64,000 bases of DNA, taken from NCBI GenBank assembly GCA_964457225.1, contig CAYWEM010000008.1:1-64000 (forward strand). Direction: 5' to 3'. Shown here piece by piece: positions 15,886 to 24,663 of this stretch. Position 1 is the stretch's first letter; each line of letters starts with the position of its first letter. A model generated the notes under the pieces. That model was not told the DNA's origin and ran no database searches. It saw only the letters and a program-made list of their open reading frames with translations. The position numbers were made by a program, and so were the translations under genes. The stretch comes from CAYWEM01 sp964457225 (GTDB taxonomy: Bacteria > Acidobacteriota > Aminicenantia > UBA2199).

Positions 15886-16695
15886 ATGACCGACATATTG
15901 AAAAGGGCTTTAAACAAGACAGCCCGTAAAGCCGTTCAGTTTTACAATGACCTGGCTCTGTTTTTTTTCGGTCGGGCCTGGCGGGTTATCCTGATCAACG
16001 AATATCCCAAGTGCGGGGCCAGCTGGTTGAAAAAAATGCTGGGCGCACTACTTGCTGAAGATGGTTACTGGATAAATCAGGATAAAAATAAAACCCCACT
16101 GGTCAGACCGCGTTATCTCATGCAAAGGCACTGGCTGAAACATGCCCGGCATTTTCACAGAATGATCGTGGTGCTGCGTGATCCCCGGGATGTTTATAAT
16201 TCTTTTTACTTTTTCGAAAACTATCATCAGCCGGCGCCCGACCCCGGCCGCTACGGTTTCATCCCGGACAAGAGCGACCGGGAAAACCTTTTTCGCTACC
16301 TGCAGCATAAACTGCTGTTCCCGGAAGCAAGCAAGCCCTATTTTTCCTATGAAACTTTCTGGAGTCGTTTTAAAAGCCGGGATGATATCTGCCTGGTCAG
16401 GTATGAGGATTTGCGCCGCAACCCGGCCGCCGAGCTGGAAAGAATCCTGGCCTACCTTGGTCGGCCCAAGAGTGCTGACGCAGTCGCGGCTTGCATTGCT
16501 GAATTCGAGTTCTCCCGGATGAAAGAAAGGGAAAAGGATACCGATGAGCGGGCCGCCCTGGTTAGAAAGGGGGAAATCGGCGACTGGAGAAACTACTTCA
16601 ACCAAGCGGCCGTGGATCTGTGCCGGGAGAAGCTTGGTTCGATGTTGTTGGAAATGGGCTATGAACAGGATGAATACTGGAACTCCGGTGCCTGA
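15886..16695 (+). CDS. Sulfotransferase (PAPS-dependent)
   Basis: About 269 residues from ATG 15886; an in-frame ATG at 15829 would add 19 unconvincing residues. The 5'-phosphosulfate loop is YPKCGASWLKKML, the 3'-phosphate site lies in VVLRDPRDVYNSF, and the C-terminal KGEIGDWRNYF is the GxxGDW motif that closes over PAPS. These are complete Sulfotransfer_1 signatures. It is cytoplasmic and likely sulfates a sugar intermediate. It is one of six in the EPS locus. Confidence 0.88.
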   Translation: MTDILKRALNKTARKAVQFYNDLALFFFGRAWRVILINEYPKCGASWLKKMLGALLAEDGYWINQDKNKTPLVRPRYLMQRHWLKHARHFHRMIVVLRDPRDVYNSFYFFENYHQPAPDPGRYGFIPDKSDRENLFRYLQHKLLFPEASKPYFSYETFWSRFKSRDDICLVRYEDLRRNPAAELERILAYLGRPKSADAVAACIAEFEFSRMKEREKDTDERAALVRKGEIGDWRNYFNQAAVDLCREKLGSMLLEMGYEQDEYWNSGA

Positions 16696-16740
16696 GAATA
16701 ATCAGTTTGACATGAAAAAAGTGGATTTATTCTGAAATGT

Positions 16741-16769
16741 TTGCTCATCCAGTTATGCTGGTATATGAT
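16741..16769 (+). promoter_or_regulatory. Possible internal promoter before the LegB-like gene
   Basis: TTGCTC (16741-16746), 17 bases, TATGAT (16764-16769), in the 130-base gap between the sulfotransferase and the LegB-like gene. Seen by eye only. Confidence 0.4.
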
Positions 16770-16825
16770 ATCCTTGATGGATCTGTCTACAGGGAAAGAT
16801 GGGATTATCGGAAACAAGGACAATC

Positions 16826-17806
16826 ATGAAAAAAGTCTTACTTACCGGGGCTGACGGCTTTATCGGCTCGCATCTCTGCGAGCTGCTGTTGGCAAGGAAT
16901 GTCCAGGTACGCGCCCTGTCCCAGTACAATTCCTTTAATTACTGGGGCTGGCTGGAAGAGATTGTCCCCCATCCCGGCCTGGAAGTCGTCTGTGGCGATG
17001 TGCGCGATCCTGATTTCGTCAAGCGGATATCGGCCGGCTGCGATACTGTTTTTCACCTGGCTGCCCTGATCGCTATTCCATATTCTTACCAGGCCCCGGG
17101 CAGTTATTTCGAGACCAATGTCGGAGGCACCCTTAACATTTGCCGGGCAGCCCTGGATATGGGCGGCATTCGGGTGATCCACACTTCCACTTCCGAGGTT
17201 TATGGTTCGGCGCAATACGCGCCGATCGATGAGAAGCATCCCAAACAGCCGCAATCTCCTTACTCGGCCAGCAAGATCGCCGCTGACGCCCTGGCTCTGA
17301 GTTACTACCACTCCTTCGACCTGCCGCTGACCGTAGCCCGGCCCTTTAACACCTACGGTCCGCGCCAATCGGCCCGGGCTTTCATCCCGACGGTGATCAG
17401 CCAGATCGCAGCCGGTTTGCCGTGTATCGAAGTCGGCGATTTAAGACCGGTCCGCGACCTGGTATTCGTCCGCGACCTGGCCGCCGGCTTCCTGGCCATA
17501 GCCGATTGCCCGGAGACCATCGGTTATGAAATCAACATCTCGACCAACAAAGAGATTTCAATGGGCGATTTACTGCATTTGATCAGGAAAATCATGAACA
17601 GTGATGCCGATTTTATAAGCACCCCGGAACGGATGCGCCCGGAAAAATCAGAAGTGCGTCGCCTGCTGGGAGACTATGAACTGATGCGCTCACTGACCGG
17701 CTGGCAGCCTCGGACTGCCCTGGAAGCCGGACTGACCGAGACTTGCGCCTGGTTCAGTGATGGCCGTAATCTGGCCAAGTACAAGCCCGGCCTGTACAAT
17801 CTCTGA
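16826..17806 (+). CDS. legB: NAD-dependent sugar 4,6-dehydratase/epimerase, LegB type
   Basis: Extended SDR of 326 residues. The Rossmann motif is TGADGFIGSHL, then TSTSEVYGS and YSASKIAAD with the YxxxK pair; ARPFNTYGPRQSARAFIPTV and DLRPVRDLVFVRD are characteristic of LegB-like dehydratases, which act on NDP-GlcNAc to make the 4-keto-6-deoxy sugar. ATG 16826 follows AAGGA; the upstream in-frame ATG 16799 would add nine residues without a box. The LegC-type aminotransferase follows at once. Confidence 0.82.
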   Translation: MKKVLLTGADGFIGSHLCELLLARNVQVRALSQYNSFNYWGWLEEIVPHPGLEVVCGDVRDPDFVKRISAGCDTVFHLAALIAIPYSYQAPGSYFETNVGGTLNICRAALDMGGIRVIHTSTSEVYGSAQYAPIDEKHPKQPQSPYSASKIAADALALSYYHSFDLPLTVARPFNTYGPRQSARAFIPTVISQIAAGLPCIEVGDLRPVRDLVFVRDLAAGFLAIADCPETIGYEINISTNKEISMGDLLHLIRKIMNSDADFISTPERMRPEKSEVRRLLGDYELMRSLTGWQPRTALEAGLTETCAWFSDGRNLAKYKPGLYNL

Positions 17807-17808
17807 AA

Positions 17809-18984
17809 ATGGACGATCAATTCCGTCGGATCGTTGATTTTGTCAGGGAACTATACGACAGACCCGAAGGATCTATCCCCCTGCATGCCCCGGTTTTTTC
17901 GGGTAATGAAAAAAAATACCTGTCAGAATGCATTGACAGTACTTTTGTCTCAAGTATCGGTCCTTTTGTGACTGAATTTGAAAATCAAATAGCCGCTTTC
18001 ACAGGGGCCGGAGCGGCGGTGGCCTGTGTCAACGGCACCTGCGCCCTGCATTTAGCGTTGAAAATCGTCGGAGTTGAACAAAACAGCGAAGTCATAACTC
18101 AAGCTTTGACTTTCGTGGCCACGGCCAATGCCGTTGACTACCATGGTGCCAGGCCGATATTCCTTGATGTTGATTTTGACACCCTGGGGCTCTCACCGGC
18201 TGTCCTGCGAACTTGGCTGGCTGAAAACGTTGAACTGAGGGTTGAGACCCGCGGTTCCAGGGCAAAGCCTTATAACAAGAAAAGCGGTCGGCGGATTTCC
18301 GCCTGCCTCCCTATGCACACTTTCGGTCATCCCTGCAGGATAGAGCAGATAGTAGAAATATGTAACGAATATGAAATCCCAGTTGTAGAGGACGCCGCTG
18401 AAAGCCTGGGCAGTTTTTATAAAGGCAGGCATACCGGATCTTTTGCAAAAATCGGGGTACTCAGTTTCAACGGCAACAAGATAATCACCACCGGGGGCGG
18501 GGGGATGCTTTTGCTTGATGAGGAAGAAACGGCCAACCAGGCCAGGCATTTAACGACTCAAGCAAAAGTACCTCATCCCTGGAAAATTTCCCATGACGCT
18601 GTCGGCTACAATTATCGCCTGCCGAACCTCAATGCCGCCCTGGGACTGGCTCAGCTGGAAAGACTCTCCTCTTTCCTGGCAATCAAGCGGAATATTGCTG
18701 AAAAGTACCGGATTTTTTTTCAGCAACTGGGTGCTGACATTGAATTTATCGATGAACCGGCTGAAAGTCGATCCAATTTCTGGCTCAATTCCATCCTTCT
18801 GCCCAATGCTGCTGAACGAGAATCTTTCCTGTCCCTGGCCAATGACTGCGGCTTGCAGTTCAGGCCGGCCTGGGACCTGCTGCACCGCCTGCCCATGTTC
18901 CTTGATTGCGAACGCTCCGGGCTTGAAAACGCCGAAAAAATTTCAGCCAGGCTGGTAAACCTGCCCAGCAGTGCGAGGGATTGA
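17809..18984 (+). CDS. legC: DegT-family aminotransferase, LegC type
   Basis: 391 residues. PLP aminotransferase adding a 4-amino group to the keto sugar from LegB. LHAPVFSGNEKKYLSECIDS and VNGTCALHLALKIVGV are typical of the LegC subfamily; EDAAESLGSFY and the catalytic lysine in FNGNKIITTGGGGML are intact. The LegC insertion around KPYNKKSGRRI is present. Only two bases separate it from legB. It also overlaps the next gene slightly. Confidence 0.86.
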   Translation: MDDQFRRIVDFVRELYDRPEGSIPLHAPVFSGNEKKYLSECIDSTFVSSIGPFVTEFENQIAAFTGAGAAVACVNGTCALHLALKIVGVEQNSEVITQALTFVATANAVDYHGARPIFLDVDFDTLGLSPAVLRTWLAENVELRVETRGSRAKPYNKKSGRRISACLPMHTFGHPCRIEQIVEICNEYEIPVVEDAAESLGSFYKGRHTGSFAKIGVLSFNGNKIITTGGGGMLLLDEEETANQARHLTTQAKVPHPWKISHDAVGYNYRLPNLNAALGLAQLERLSSFLAIKRNIAEKYRIFFQQLGADIEFIDEPAESRSNFWLNSILLPNAAERESFLSLANDCGLQFRPAWDLLHRLPMFLDCERSGLENAEKISARLVNLPSSARD

Positions 18985-18985
18985 A

Positions 18986-19732
18986 GTGAAATTGCCGGAC
19001 TTTTTTATTCTGGGCGAAACCAAGTGCGGCACTACTTCGCTTTATAATTACCTGCAGCAACATCCTTGCGTGGCTGATACCCTTGGCAACGGTCAGGATT
19101 ACGATCCCGAATACCGAACCAAAGAAATTCGGTATTTCGACCGCTACTTCAACCTCGGTTTGGAATGGTACAAGAGCCGTTTTCCGGAAACCCGGCCCGG
19201 AGAGATTAGCGGCGAAGCGACCCCCATGTATTTTTTCCGCACTATTTCCATCAGACGCATCAAGACTGTCTGCCCGCAAGCCGGCCTTATCGTGCTGCTG
19301 CGTGAACCGGCGGCCAGGCTTTATTCCAATTATCAGCACAACTGTAAATGGGTGCCCGGTTTCCGGGAAAAGTACCAGGATTTCAATCTGTTCTGGCACA
19401 CGGTCCATGACCAGGACTATTATCTGGTTGAAAAAGGTTTATATTACTACACTCTGCTCAAGTGGTTCGATCATTTCCCAAGGCAACAATTCTGCATAAT
19501 CAGGTCTGAAGATCTCTTCGATAATGCCAGGGAAACCTGTAGCCGGGTTTTTACTTTTCTCGGATTGCCTGATCACCGACTTACCGAGATCAAGGTTTTC
19601 CGCGGCAATGACTATCCGCCGCCAGATGAGATTCTGCGTCGAGAAATAGAGGGTTTTTACGAGGAATACAATAAAAAACTGGCTGATTTGCTTGGAACGA
19701 GTCCGTTCTGGACTTACAGGTGGCAAACATGA
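18986..19732 (+). CDS. Sulfotransferase
   Basis: About 248 residues. The phosphosulfate loop is FILGETKCGTTSLYNYL and the second site IVLLREPAARLYSNYQH. It belongs to the Sulfotransfer_1/3 group with LPDFFI at the N-terminus, like the proteins at 30873 and 40106. I chose GTG 18986, preceded by GAGGG, over GTG 18971 inside legC. Its stop overlaps the deacetylase start (ATGA). Confidence 0.87.
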   Translation: MKLPDFFILGETKCGTTSLYNYLQQHPCVADTLGNGQDYDPEYRTKEIRYFDRYFNLGLEWYKSRFPETRPGEISGEATPMYFFRTISIRRIKTVCPQAGLIVLLREPAARLYSNYQHNCKWVPGFREKYQDFNLFWHTVHDQDYYLVEKGLYYYTLLKWFDHFPRQQFCIIRSEDLFDNARETCSRVFTFLGLPDHRLTEIKVFRGNDYPPPDEILRREIEGFYEEYNKKLADLLGTSPFWTYRWQT

Positions 19733-20379
19733 AGAGAATTCTGGTCGTTTCCGCTCATCCCGACGATGAAACCCTTGGAGTCGGCGGCACTCTGCTGAAG
19801 CATCGCTCCCGGGGTGACGAGTTGTTCTGGATCAACGCCGCCCGGCCTCCTGATGCCAAAAAAAAAGATCGCCGGGCACGGGAAAGTGCACTGATCGCGG
19901 GTTTTTACGCTTTTAAAAGCTGGACCCAGCTTGATTTCACTTCCACCGAGCTTGAAAACCAGGGGCGGAATTTGATCGAAGCTTTTTATCCCGGCTTTGA
20001 AAAAATCGATCCCCAGGTCGTTTACCTGCCCAACCGCAGTGACGCTCACTCCGATCACCGTTTTGTTTTCCAGGCCGCGTTTGCCTGCTGCAAGAGCTTC
20101 CGTCAAAAAAGCATTGAGCGGGTGTTGATGTACGAAACCCTGTCTGAAACCGAGTTCGCCGCGGCGTTACCGGAAAACCACTTCCTGCCTAATGTCTTCG
20201 TTGATATATCCGAGCAATTCACTGCAAAAAAGGAAGCCCTGCGGATTTACGAGGAAGAACTGATGCCTGCCGGCCTGCCCAGGAGTATTGAGGCGGTTGA
20301 AGCCCTGGCCGCATTGCGCGGCAGTCGAATCGGCTGTCGTTACGCCGAGGCTTTCATGCTGCTTTTTGAAAAAAACTGA
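19729..20379 (+). CDS. PIG-L family de-N-acetylase
   Basis: 216 residues with the zinc-binding AHPDDETLG motif (about residues 8-16) and the second site HSDHRFVF. Family members remove acetyl from GlcNAc-type sugars or related amides. ATG 19729 overlaps the upstream stop. In this setting it may deacetylate an amino sugar before re-acylation by the beta-helix acyltransferase at 22691; that link is inference. Confidence 0.87.
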   Translation: MKRILVVSAHPDDETLGVGGTLLKHRSRGDELFWINAARPPDAKKKDRRARESALIAGFYAFKSWTQLDFTSTELENQGRNLIEAFYPGFEKIDPQVVYLPNRSDAHSDHRFVFQAAFACCKSFRQKSIERVLMYETLSETEFAAALPENHFLPNVFVDISEQFTAKKEALRIYEEELMPAGLPRSIEAVEALAALRGSRIGCRYAEAFMLLFEKN

Positions 20380-20418
20380 AAAAATGCCTTACAGAATGTG
20401 ACTGTCGGGCTAAATAAA

Positions 20419-21396
20419 ATGAAAACAGCCAACCTGGTCTCAATCGTCTGTCCGGGGCATTCCGGCTCCACCCTGCTGGACATGGTCATGGGCACGCTGC
20501 CGGGAGTCCTTTCTTCCGGAGAAATGATATACATACCCTGGAAACTCCACAAGCAAAAAAGGCCGGAAAAGTTTAAAACCACTTTCTGCAGCTGCGGCCG
20601 GACCCTGGACGCCTGTGAGCACTGGGGACCTGTACTGCAGGAAATCTCCCGGGAACTCGGTTTCCAGGTCGCAGACTTTCCCGAGCGCTTCAACATAAGC
20701 ATTTATCGCCCTTTTTTTTATGGATCCAGCCTGAGAAAAAAAATCAGCGTGCGCTTTTTCGACCTGGCCGGTTGCCTGCTGAATCCGGAACGGATGATCA
20801 ATTTCAGCGCCTGCTTGTTCAAGCGCTCGATTGCCAACAACTGGCTGCTGTTTGACAGTGCCTGCCTGGTTGCCGGTCGGGATTTTTTCGTCGATTCCAG
20901 CAAGGACGTCTATCGCCATCTCTACCTTCGCCGGCACAGGCCTGGCCGGGCTAAATTGATCGTACTTGTACGCCAGGTTTACGGAGTTGTCAGCACGTCC
21001 TACGCCGCCGAACAAGGGCCGGCTGCTCTCAGGCGGAAGGCTGCCGCCTGGCTGCGCCATTACAACCACAGGATTTTCAATGTTATCAGGCATCTTGATC
21101 AATCCGAGTACCTGGTGCTCAGCTACGAGGAACTGGCCGTTGAGGTCAATAAAGCCAGGCGCAGAATTGCCGCTTTCCTGGGTATTGACGCGTCCCTGGA
21201 GCCAATTGAAAAACTATATCCCGCCGGCCTGCATATCGTGGCCGGTAATCCGGTCAGGAACAGTAATGAACTTGAAATCCGTCTGGATGAACGCTGGCGA
21301 GCCAGGTTGAGCCCGGCCCGGCTGGCTGAATTGAGTCGTTTTCAAGCCCGACTGCATCCTGTTTTTCAGACCGTTCTGTCAGAACCCCCATGCTGA
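20419..21396 (+). CDS. Sulfotransferase-like protein
   Basis: About 325 residues. CPGHSGSTLLDMVMG is the phosphosulfate loop, SSGE follows, and FVDSSK and LIVLVRQVYGVVSTS supply the second site, as in the Sulfotransfer_3 group. The FCSCGRTLDACEHW insertion has four Cys in a possible metal site. ATG 20419 or GTG 20398 may be the start; neither has a clear box. The stop overlaps the next gene. Confidence 0.78.
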   Translation: MKTANLVSIVCPGHSGSTLLDMVMGTLPGVLSSGEMIYIPWKLHKQKRPEKFKTTFCSCGRTLDACEHWGPVLQEISRELGFQVADFPERFNISIYRPFFYGSSLRKKISVRFFDLAGCLLNPERMINFSACLFKRSIANNWLLFDSACLVAGRDFFVDSSKDVYRHLYLRRHRPGRAKLIVLVRQVYGVVSTSYAAEQGPAALRRKAAAWLRHYNHRIFNVIRHLDQSEYLVLSYEELAVEVNKARRRIAAFLGIDASLEPIEKLYPAGLHIVAGNPVRNSNELEIRLDERWRARLSPARLAELSRFQARLHPVFQTVLSEPPC

Positions 21397-22694
21397 AGGT
21401 AGCTTTCATTTGTCATTTCTCCAATGCCCAGGTACGGGCCCGCCTGCCATTGGCCGGTCTGCATCTTAAAAACGCCTTGAAATCAATTCTACGTCGACAA
21501 ATCAAAAATGATTACATCGATTTCGCGCCCTGGGTCAGCAACCTGGTCAGGGAATTCAGCACTTTCCCCGAGCTGGAACTGCACGTAATCGCACCACACC
21601 GGGGCCTGAAAAAAATGAGTTTCGAATTCAGTCTAGATGGAGTCCGCTATTACTTTTTCAAGCCCGATTGGCCCCTGCTGCATCGCTCGTTTCATTTCTC
21701 AGCCCGGCCCCGCTTCAGCAAGAACCGCTTCCTGATAAAAAGGTTCCTGGGGAAAATAAAACCCGACCTGGTCAACCTGATCGGGGCCGAGAATCCCTAT
21801 TATGCCATGGCCGCCCTTGATCTTGGTGATAAACCGCTTTTTGTGTCCCTGCAGACTGTTTACAGTAATCCGGAGCGCCGCCTCCACAGCGACAGTTGCC
21901 TGGAACTCAACTGGGAGACCGAATTGGCCATTCACCGGCGGGCCCGCTACTTCGGCTGCGGCGGCCGTTTGCACTATGACCTGCTTTTGGCCAACAATCC
22001 CGAGGCCGTTGTCTTCAGAATGTTTTTTCCCTTTGAAAAACCTCGACCGGATGAAAACCCGGCCAAAAGCTTTGACTTTGTCTTTTTCGCCCAGAGTGTC
22101 AGTATGAAAAAAGGCATTGAGGAAGCCCTGGCCGCCCTGGCCCTGGTCAAAAAAGAAAAACCGGATGTTACCCTGAACGTCATCGGCAATTGTCAAGGGC
22201 CGTACAGGGAGAGACTGCTGGATATTGTAAACCAGGCTGAGCTGGGTGATAATGTCGTTTTCAACGACTATTTCCAGGAGCAGGCCGACATGCACCGCCA
22301 GGCCCGGCGGGCCCGTTTCGCCCTGCTGCCCTACAAACTGGACGTGATTTCCAGCGCGGTCAAGGAGGCCATTCTGCTCGGTCTGCCGGTGGTAAGCTGC
22401 CGGACCAGCGGTATGCCCTGGCTGAACCGTGACGGCCCGGCGGTACTGCTTTCGGAGATCGGCGATGTGCCGGGACTGGCGGCCAACATGTCAAAGCTGC
22501 TGGCTGAACCCGGGTTGGCCGCTGAGCTGGCTTGCCGGGCCCGGGCTTTCGTTGAGAAAGAATTCGACGGCCCGATACTGGCTTCCAGGCTGCTGGAATG
22601 CTTCAGGGCTGTGCTGAACCATTATCACCATGATGAGCCGATTCCCCGGGAACTTCTTTTCAATCCAAGTGATTTTCCGGAGTATCAAAGATGA
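21390..22694 (+). CDS. Family 4 glycosyltransferase
   Basis: 434-residue GT-B protein. The C-terminal nucleotide-sugar half (about 225-410) contains FFAQSVSMKKGIEEALAALA and SAVKEAILLGLPVVSCRTSG, with the E-x7-E-type glutamate. The N-terminal half is divergent. It overlaps the sulfotransferase stop and the acyltransferase start. Sugar donor and acceptor are unknown. Confidence 0.82.
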   Translation: MLKVAFICHFSNAQVRARLPLAGLHLKNALKSILRRQIKNDYIDFAPWVSNLVREFSTFPELELHVIAPHRGLKKMSFEFSLDGVRYYFFKPDWPLLHRSFHFSARPRFSKNRFLIKRFLGKIKPDLVNLIGAENPYYAMAALDLGDKPLFVSLQTVYSNPERRLHSDSCLELNWETELAIHRRARYFGCGGRLHYDLLLANNPEAVVFRMFFPFEKPRPDENPAKSFDFVFFAQSVSMKKGIEEALAALALVKKEKPDVTLNVIGNCQGPYRERLLDIVNQAELGDNVVFNDYFQEQADMHRQARRARFALLPYKLDVISSAVKEAILLGLPVVSCRTSGMPWLNRDGPAVLLSEIGDVPGLAANMSKLLAEPGLAAELACRARAFVEKEFDGPILASRLLECFRAVLNHYHHDEPIPRELLFNPSDFPEYQR

Positions 22695-23626
22695 AGGCAA
22701 AGGAAAAAAGAATTTCCGTAATCGAGATCATTTCGTTCCTGGAGACTTTTCATCCGGAAGTATGCGGTGAGCCCCGGGACTTGTTCGTGACCAACCTGAA
22801 GGCGGCAGCAGATGCTGATGAACTGACCCTGGACTGGATCAACCCGACCCGGTCGGACAAGCAGGAGGCCGCGGAAAACACTCCGGCCCGGGTGATCCTG
22901 GCCGGCCGGGAGGTTCGCTACAGTCCGCAACTGGCCGCCCGGCAAAAGTTGCTGATTCGGCTGGATCAGCCCAAGCTGGCCCTGGCCCGGGTCGGCCGGC
23001 AGTTCTTCAGTCCGAGGTCCGAGCCGGGTATCCATCCGCGGGCCGTAATTCACCCCGAAGCGGAAATCGGGGCAGAGGCCTGCATTGGAGCCAATGCCGT
23101 GATCGGCAAATGCCGCATCGGGTCACAGGCCCTGATCGGGGCCAATGTTGTGATACAGGATGACGTGCTCATCGGTGACCAGGTGGTCATCCAGGCCGGC
23201 GCGGTTGTTGGAGTCGAGGGCTTTGGTTACATGAGGGCGCAAAACGGAGAATTGATAAAATTGCCTCATCTATGCGGAGTGGAAATCGGCAACCAGGTGG
23301 AAATCGGGGCCAATTGCCAGATAGCCAGGGGAGTGTTTTCAAATACCAGGGTTGGAAACGGTTGCAAGATAAACGGTCTGTGTTTTATCGCCCACAACTG
23401 CCAGATTGGAGAAAACGTTTTGTTTACCGGCAACTCGATGCTGGCCGGATCGGTAAGGGTTGAAGATGAAGTGACCATTTATTCCAACGCCGTGGTGCGC
23501 GAGCACCTGAACATCGGCCGGGGGGCGATCATCGGCATGGGCGCGGTGGTCACCCGTGACGTGCCGGCCGGAGAAACCTGGATCGGTAACCCGGCCCGCA
23601 GGATGGACGAATGGAAAAAAGAATAA
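22691..23626 (+). CDS. LpxD-like hexapeptide acyltransferase
   Basis: 311 residues. The C-terminal two thirds is a left-handed beta-helix with repeated I/V-G-x4 units (IGANAVIGKCRIGSQALIGA), and the VEGFGYMRAQNGELIKLPH region resembles LpxD (UDP-3-O-acyl-GlcN N-acyltransferase), including an FIAHNCQIGENV stretch with a candidate catalytic His. The N-terminal 100 residues are LpxD-like but diverged. In an EPS locus it more likely N-acylates an amino sugar than makes lipid A. Confidence 0.75.
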   Translation: MKAKEKRISVIEIISFLETFHPEVCGEPRDLFVTNLKAAADADELTLDWINPTRSDKQEAAENTPARVILAGREVRYSPQLAARQKLLIRLDQPKLALARVGRQFFSPRSEPGIHPRAVIHPEAEIGAEACIGANAVIGKCRIGSQALIGANVVIQDDVLIGDQVVIQAGAVVGVEGFGYMRAQNGELIKLPHLCGVEIGNQVEIGANCQIARGVFSNTRVGNGCKINGLCFIAHNCQIGENVLFTGNSMLAGSVRVEDEVTIYSNAVVREHLNIGRGAIIGMGAVVTRDVPAGETWIGNPARRMDEWKKE

Positions 23627-24663
23627 GCGAACTCCTGATCGAAAAAGGGGCCAGCCTGGCCCGGGCCCTGCGTCAGATGGATGAATGCGGCCGCAAACTG
23701 CTTATTGTGACTGAAAATGGGCGATTTTCCAGCCTGTTAAGCATAGGCGATATTCAGCGGGCCGTTATTCGGCACAATAACCTGGACCTGGAAGTGGGAG
23801 CGGTACTGCGACCGGCCGTGACCGTGGCCCGGCCGGGTGATGACCGCGCTGAACTGAAAAAGAGAATGCAGGCCCGCCGCAACGAGTTTATGCCGGTGAT
23901 CGATGCCGCAGGTGTTATCAGGGAAGTGATCTTCTGGGAGGACCTGTTCACCGCTGACAGCCGGCCGCCTGGGGCGAGGCATGACTTGCCGGTGGTGATC
24001 ATGGCCGGCGGCCGGGGCTCCCGGCTCAGGCCGCTGACCAACGTCTTTCCCAAGGCCCTGATCCCCCTGGGTGAAAAGACGGTGCTGGAAAGGATCATCG
24101 ACAGTTTCCTGGCCCTGGGCTGCAAGCGATTCTACCTGTCAGTGAACTACAAAGCCGAGATGATCCGCTATTACCTGGATCAGCTGGAACGATCGGAATA
24201 CAGCATCTGCTGTTTCCAGGAGGAACGGCCCCTGGGCACGGCCGGCAGTCTGCGCCTGGTCGCCGATCAATTGCGGGAAAGCTTCTTTGTCAGTAACTGT
24301 GACGTGTTGGTTGATCAGGATTATTCGGAAATAATCGCCTATCACCGTGAAAACGACAATGACCTGACCCTGGTGGCGGCCATAAAGAGCATTTCCCTGC
24401 CCTACGGCATCGTGCACAGCGGGGAAAACGGTCTTTTGGCCGGGATCGAAGAAAAGCCCGACCTAAGCCTGCGGGTCAACACCGGGCTTTATCTGCTGGA
24501 GCCCGGGGTGCTTGACTTCCTGCCCGGCGAGGGGCCCTGTGATTTCAACGAATTGATCGGCACATTGCAGAAGCAGGGCCGGCGCGTGGGTGTCTTTCCG
24601 GTCAGTGAAAAAAGCTGGATTGACATCGGCAGTTGGCCTGAATACATCAGGAACCAGAAATGA
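23611..24663 (+). CDS. CBS-domain nucleotidyltransferase, PtmE-like
   Basis: 350 residues: a CBS pair (about 5-118), then a sugar-1-phosphate nucleotidyltransferase (about 125-350) with VVIMAGGRGSRLRPLTNVFPKALIP and CDVLVDQDYSEI. The layout matches PtmE, the guanylyltransferase that makes GDP-GlcN/GlcNAc for legionaminic acid. It overlaps the acyltransferase by 16 bases and the polymerase by 4. Together with LegB and LegC it suggests a nucleotide-activated 4-amino-6-deoxy sugar pathway. Donor nucleotide not provable from sequence. Confidence 0.82.
   Translation: MEKRISELLIEKGASLARALRQMDECGRKLLIVTENGRFSSLLSIGDIQRAVIRHNNLDLEVGAVLRPAVTVARPGDDRAELKKRMQARRNEFMPVIDAAGVIREVIFWEDLFTADSRPPGARHDLPVVIMAGGRGSRLRPLTNVFPKALIPLGEKTVLERIIDSFLALGCKRFYLSVNYKAEMIRYYLDQLERSEYSICCFQEERPLGTAGSLRLVADQLRESFFVSNCDVLVDQDYSEIIAYHRENDNDLTLVAAIKSISLPYGIVHSGENGLLAGIEEKPDLSLRVNTGLYLLEPGVLDFLPGEGPCDFNELIGTLQKQGRRVGVFPVSEKSWIDIGSWPEYIRNQK

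Noticed and set aside
16707..16734. TTGACA near 16707 as a promoter, and the 7-codon frame after it
   Set aside because: No -10 lies at the right distance; the later TTGCTC/TATGAT pair fits better, and seven codons cannot be judged.
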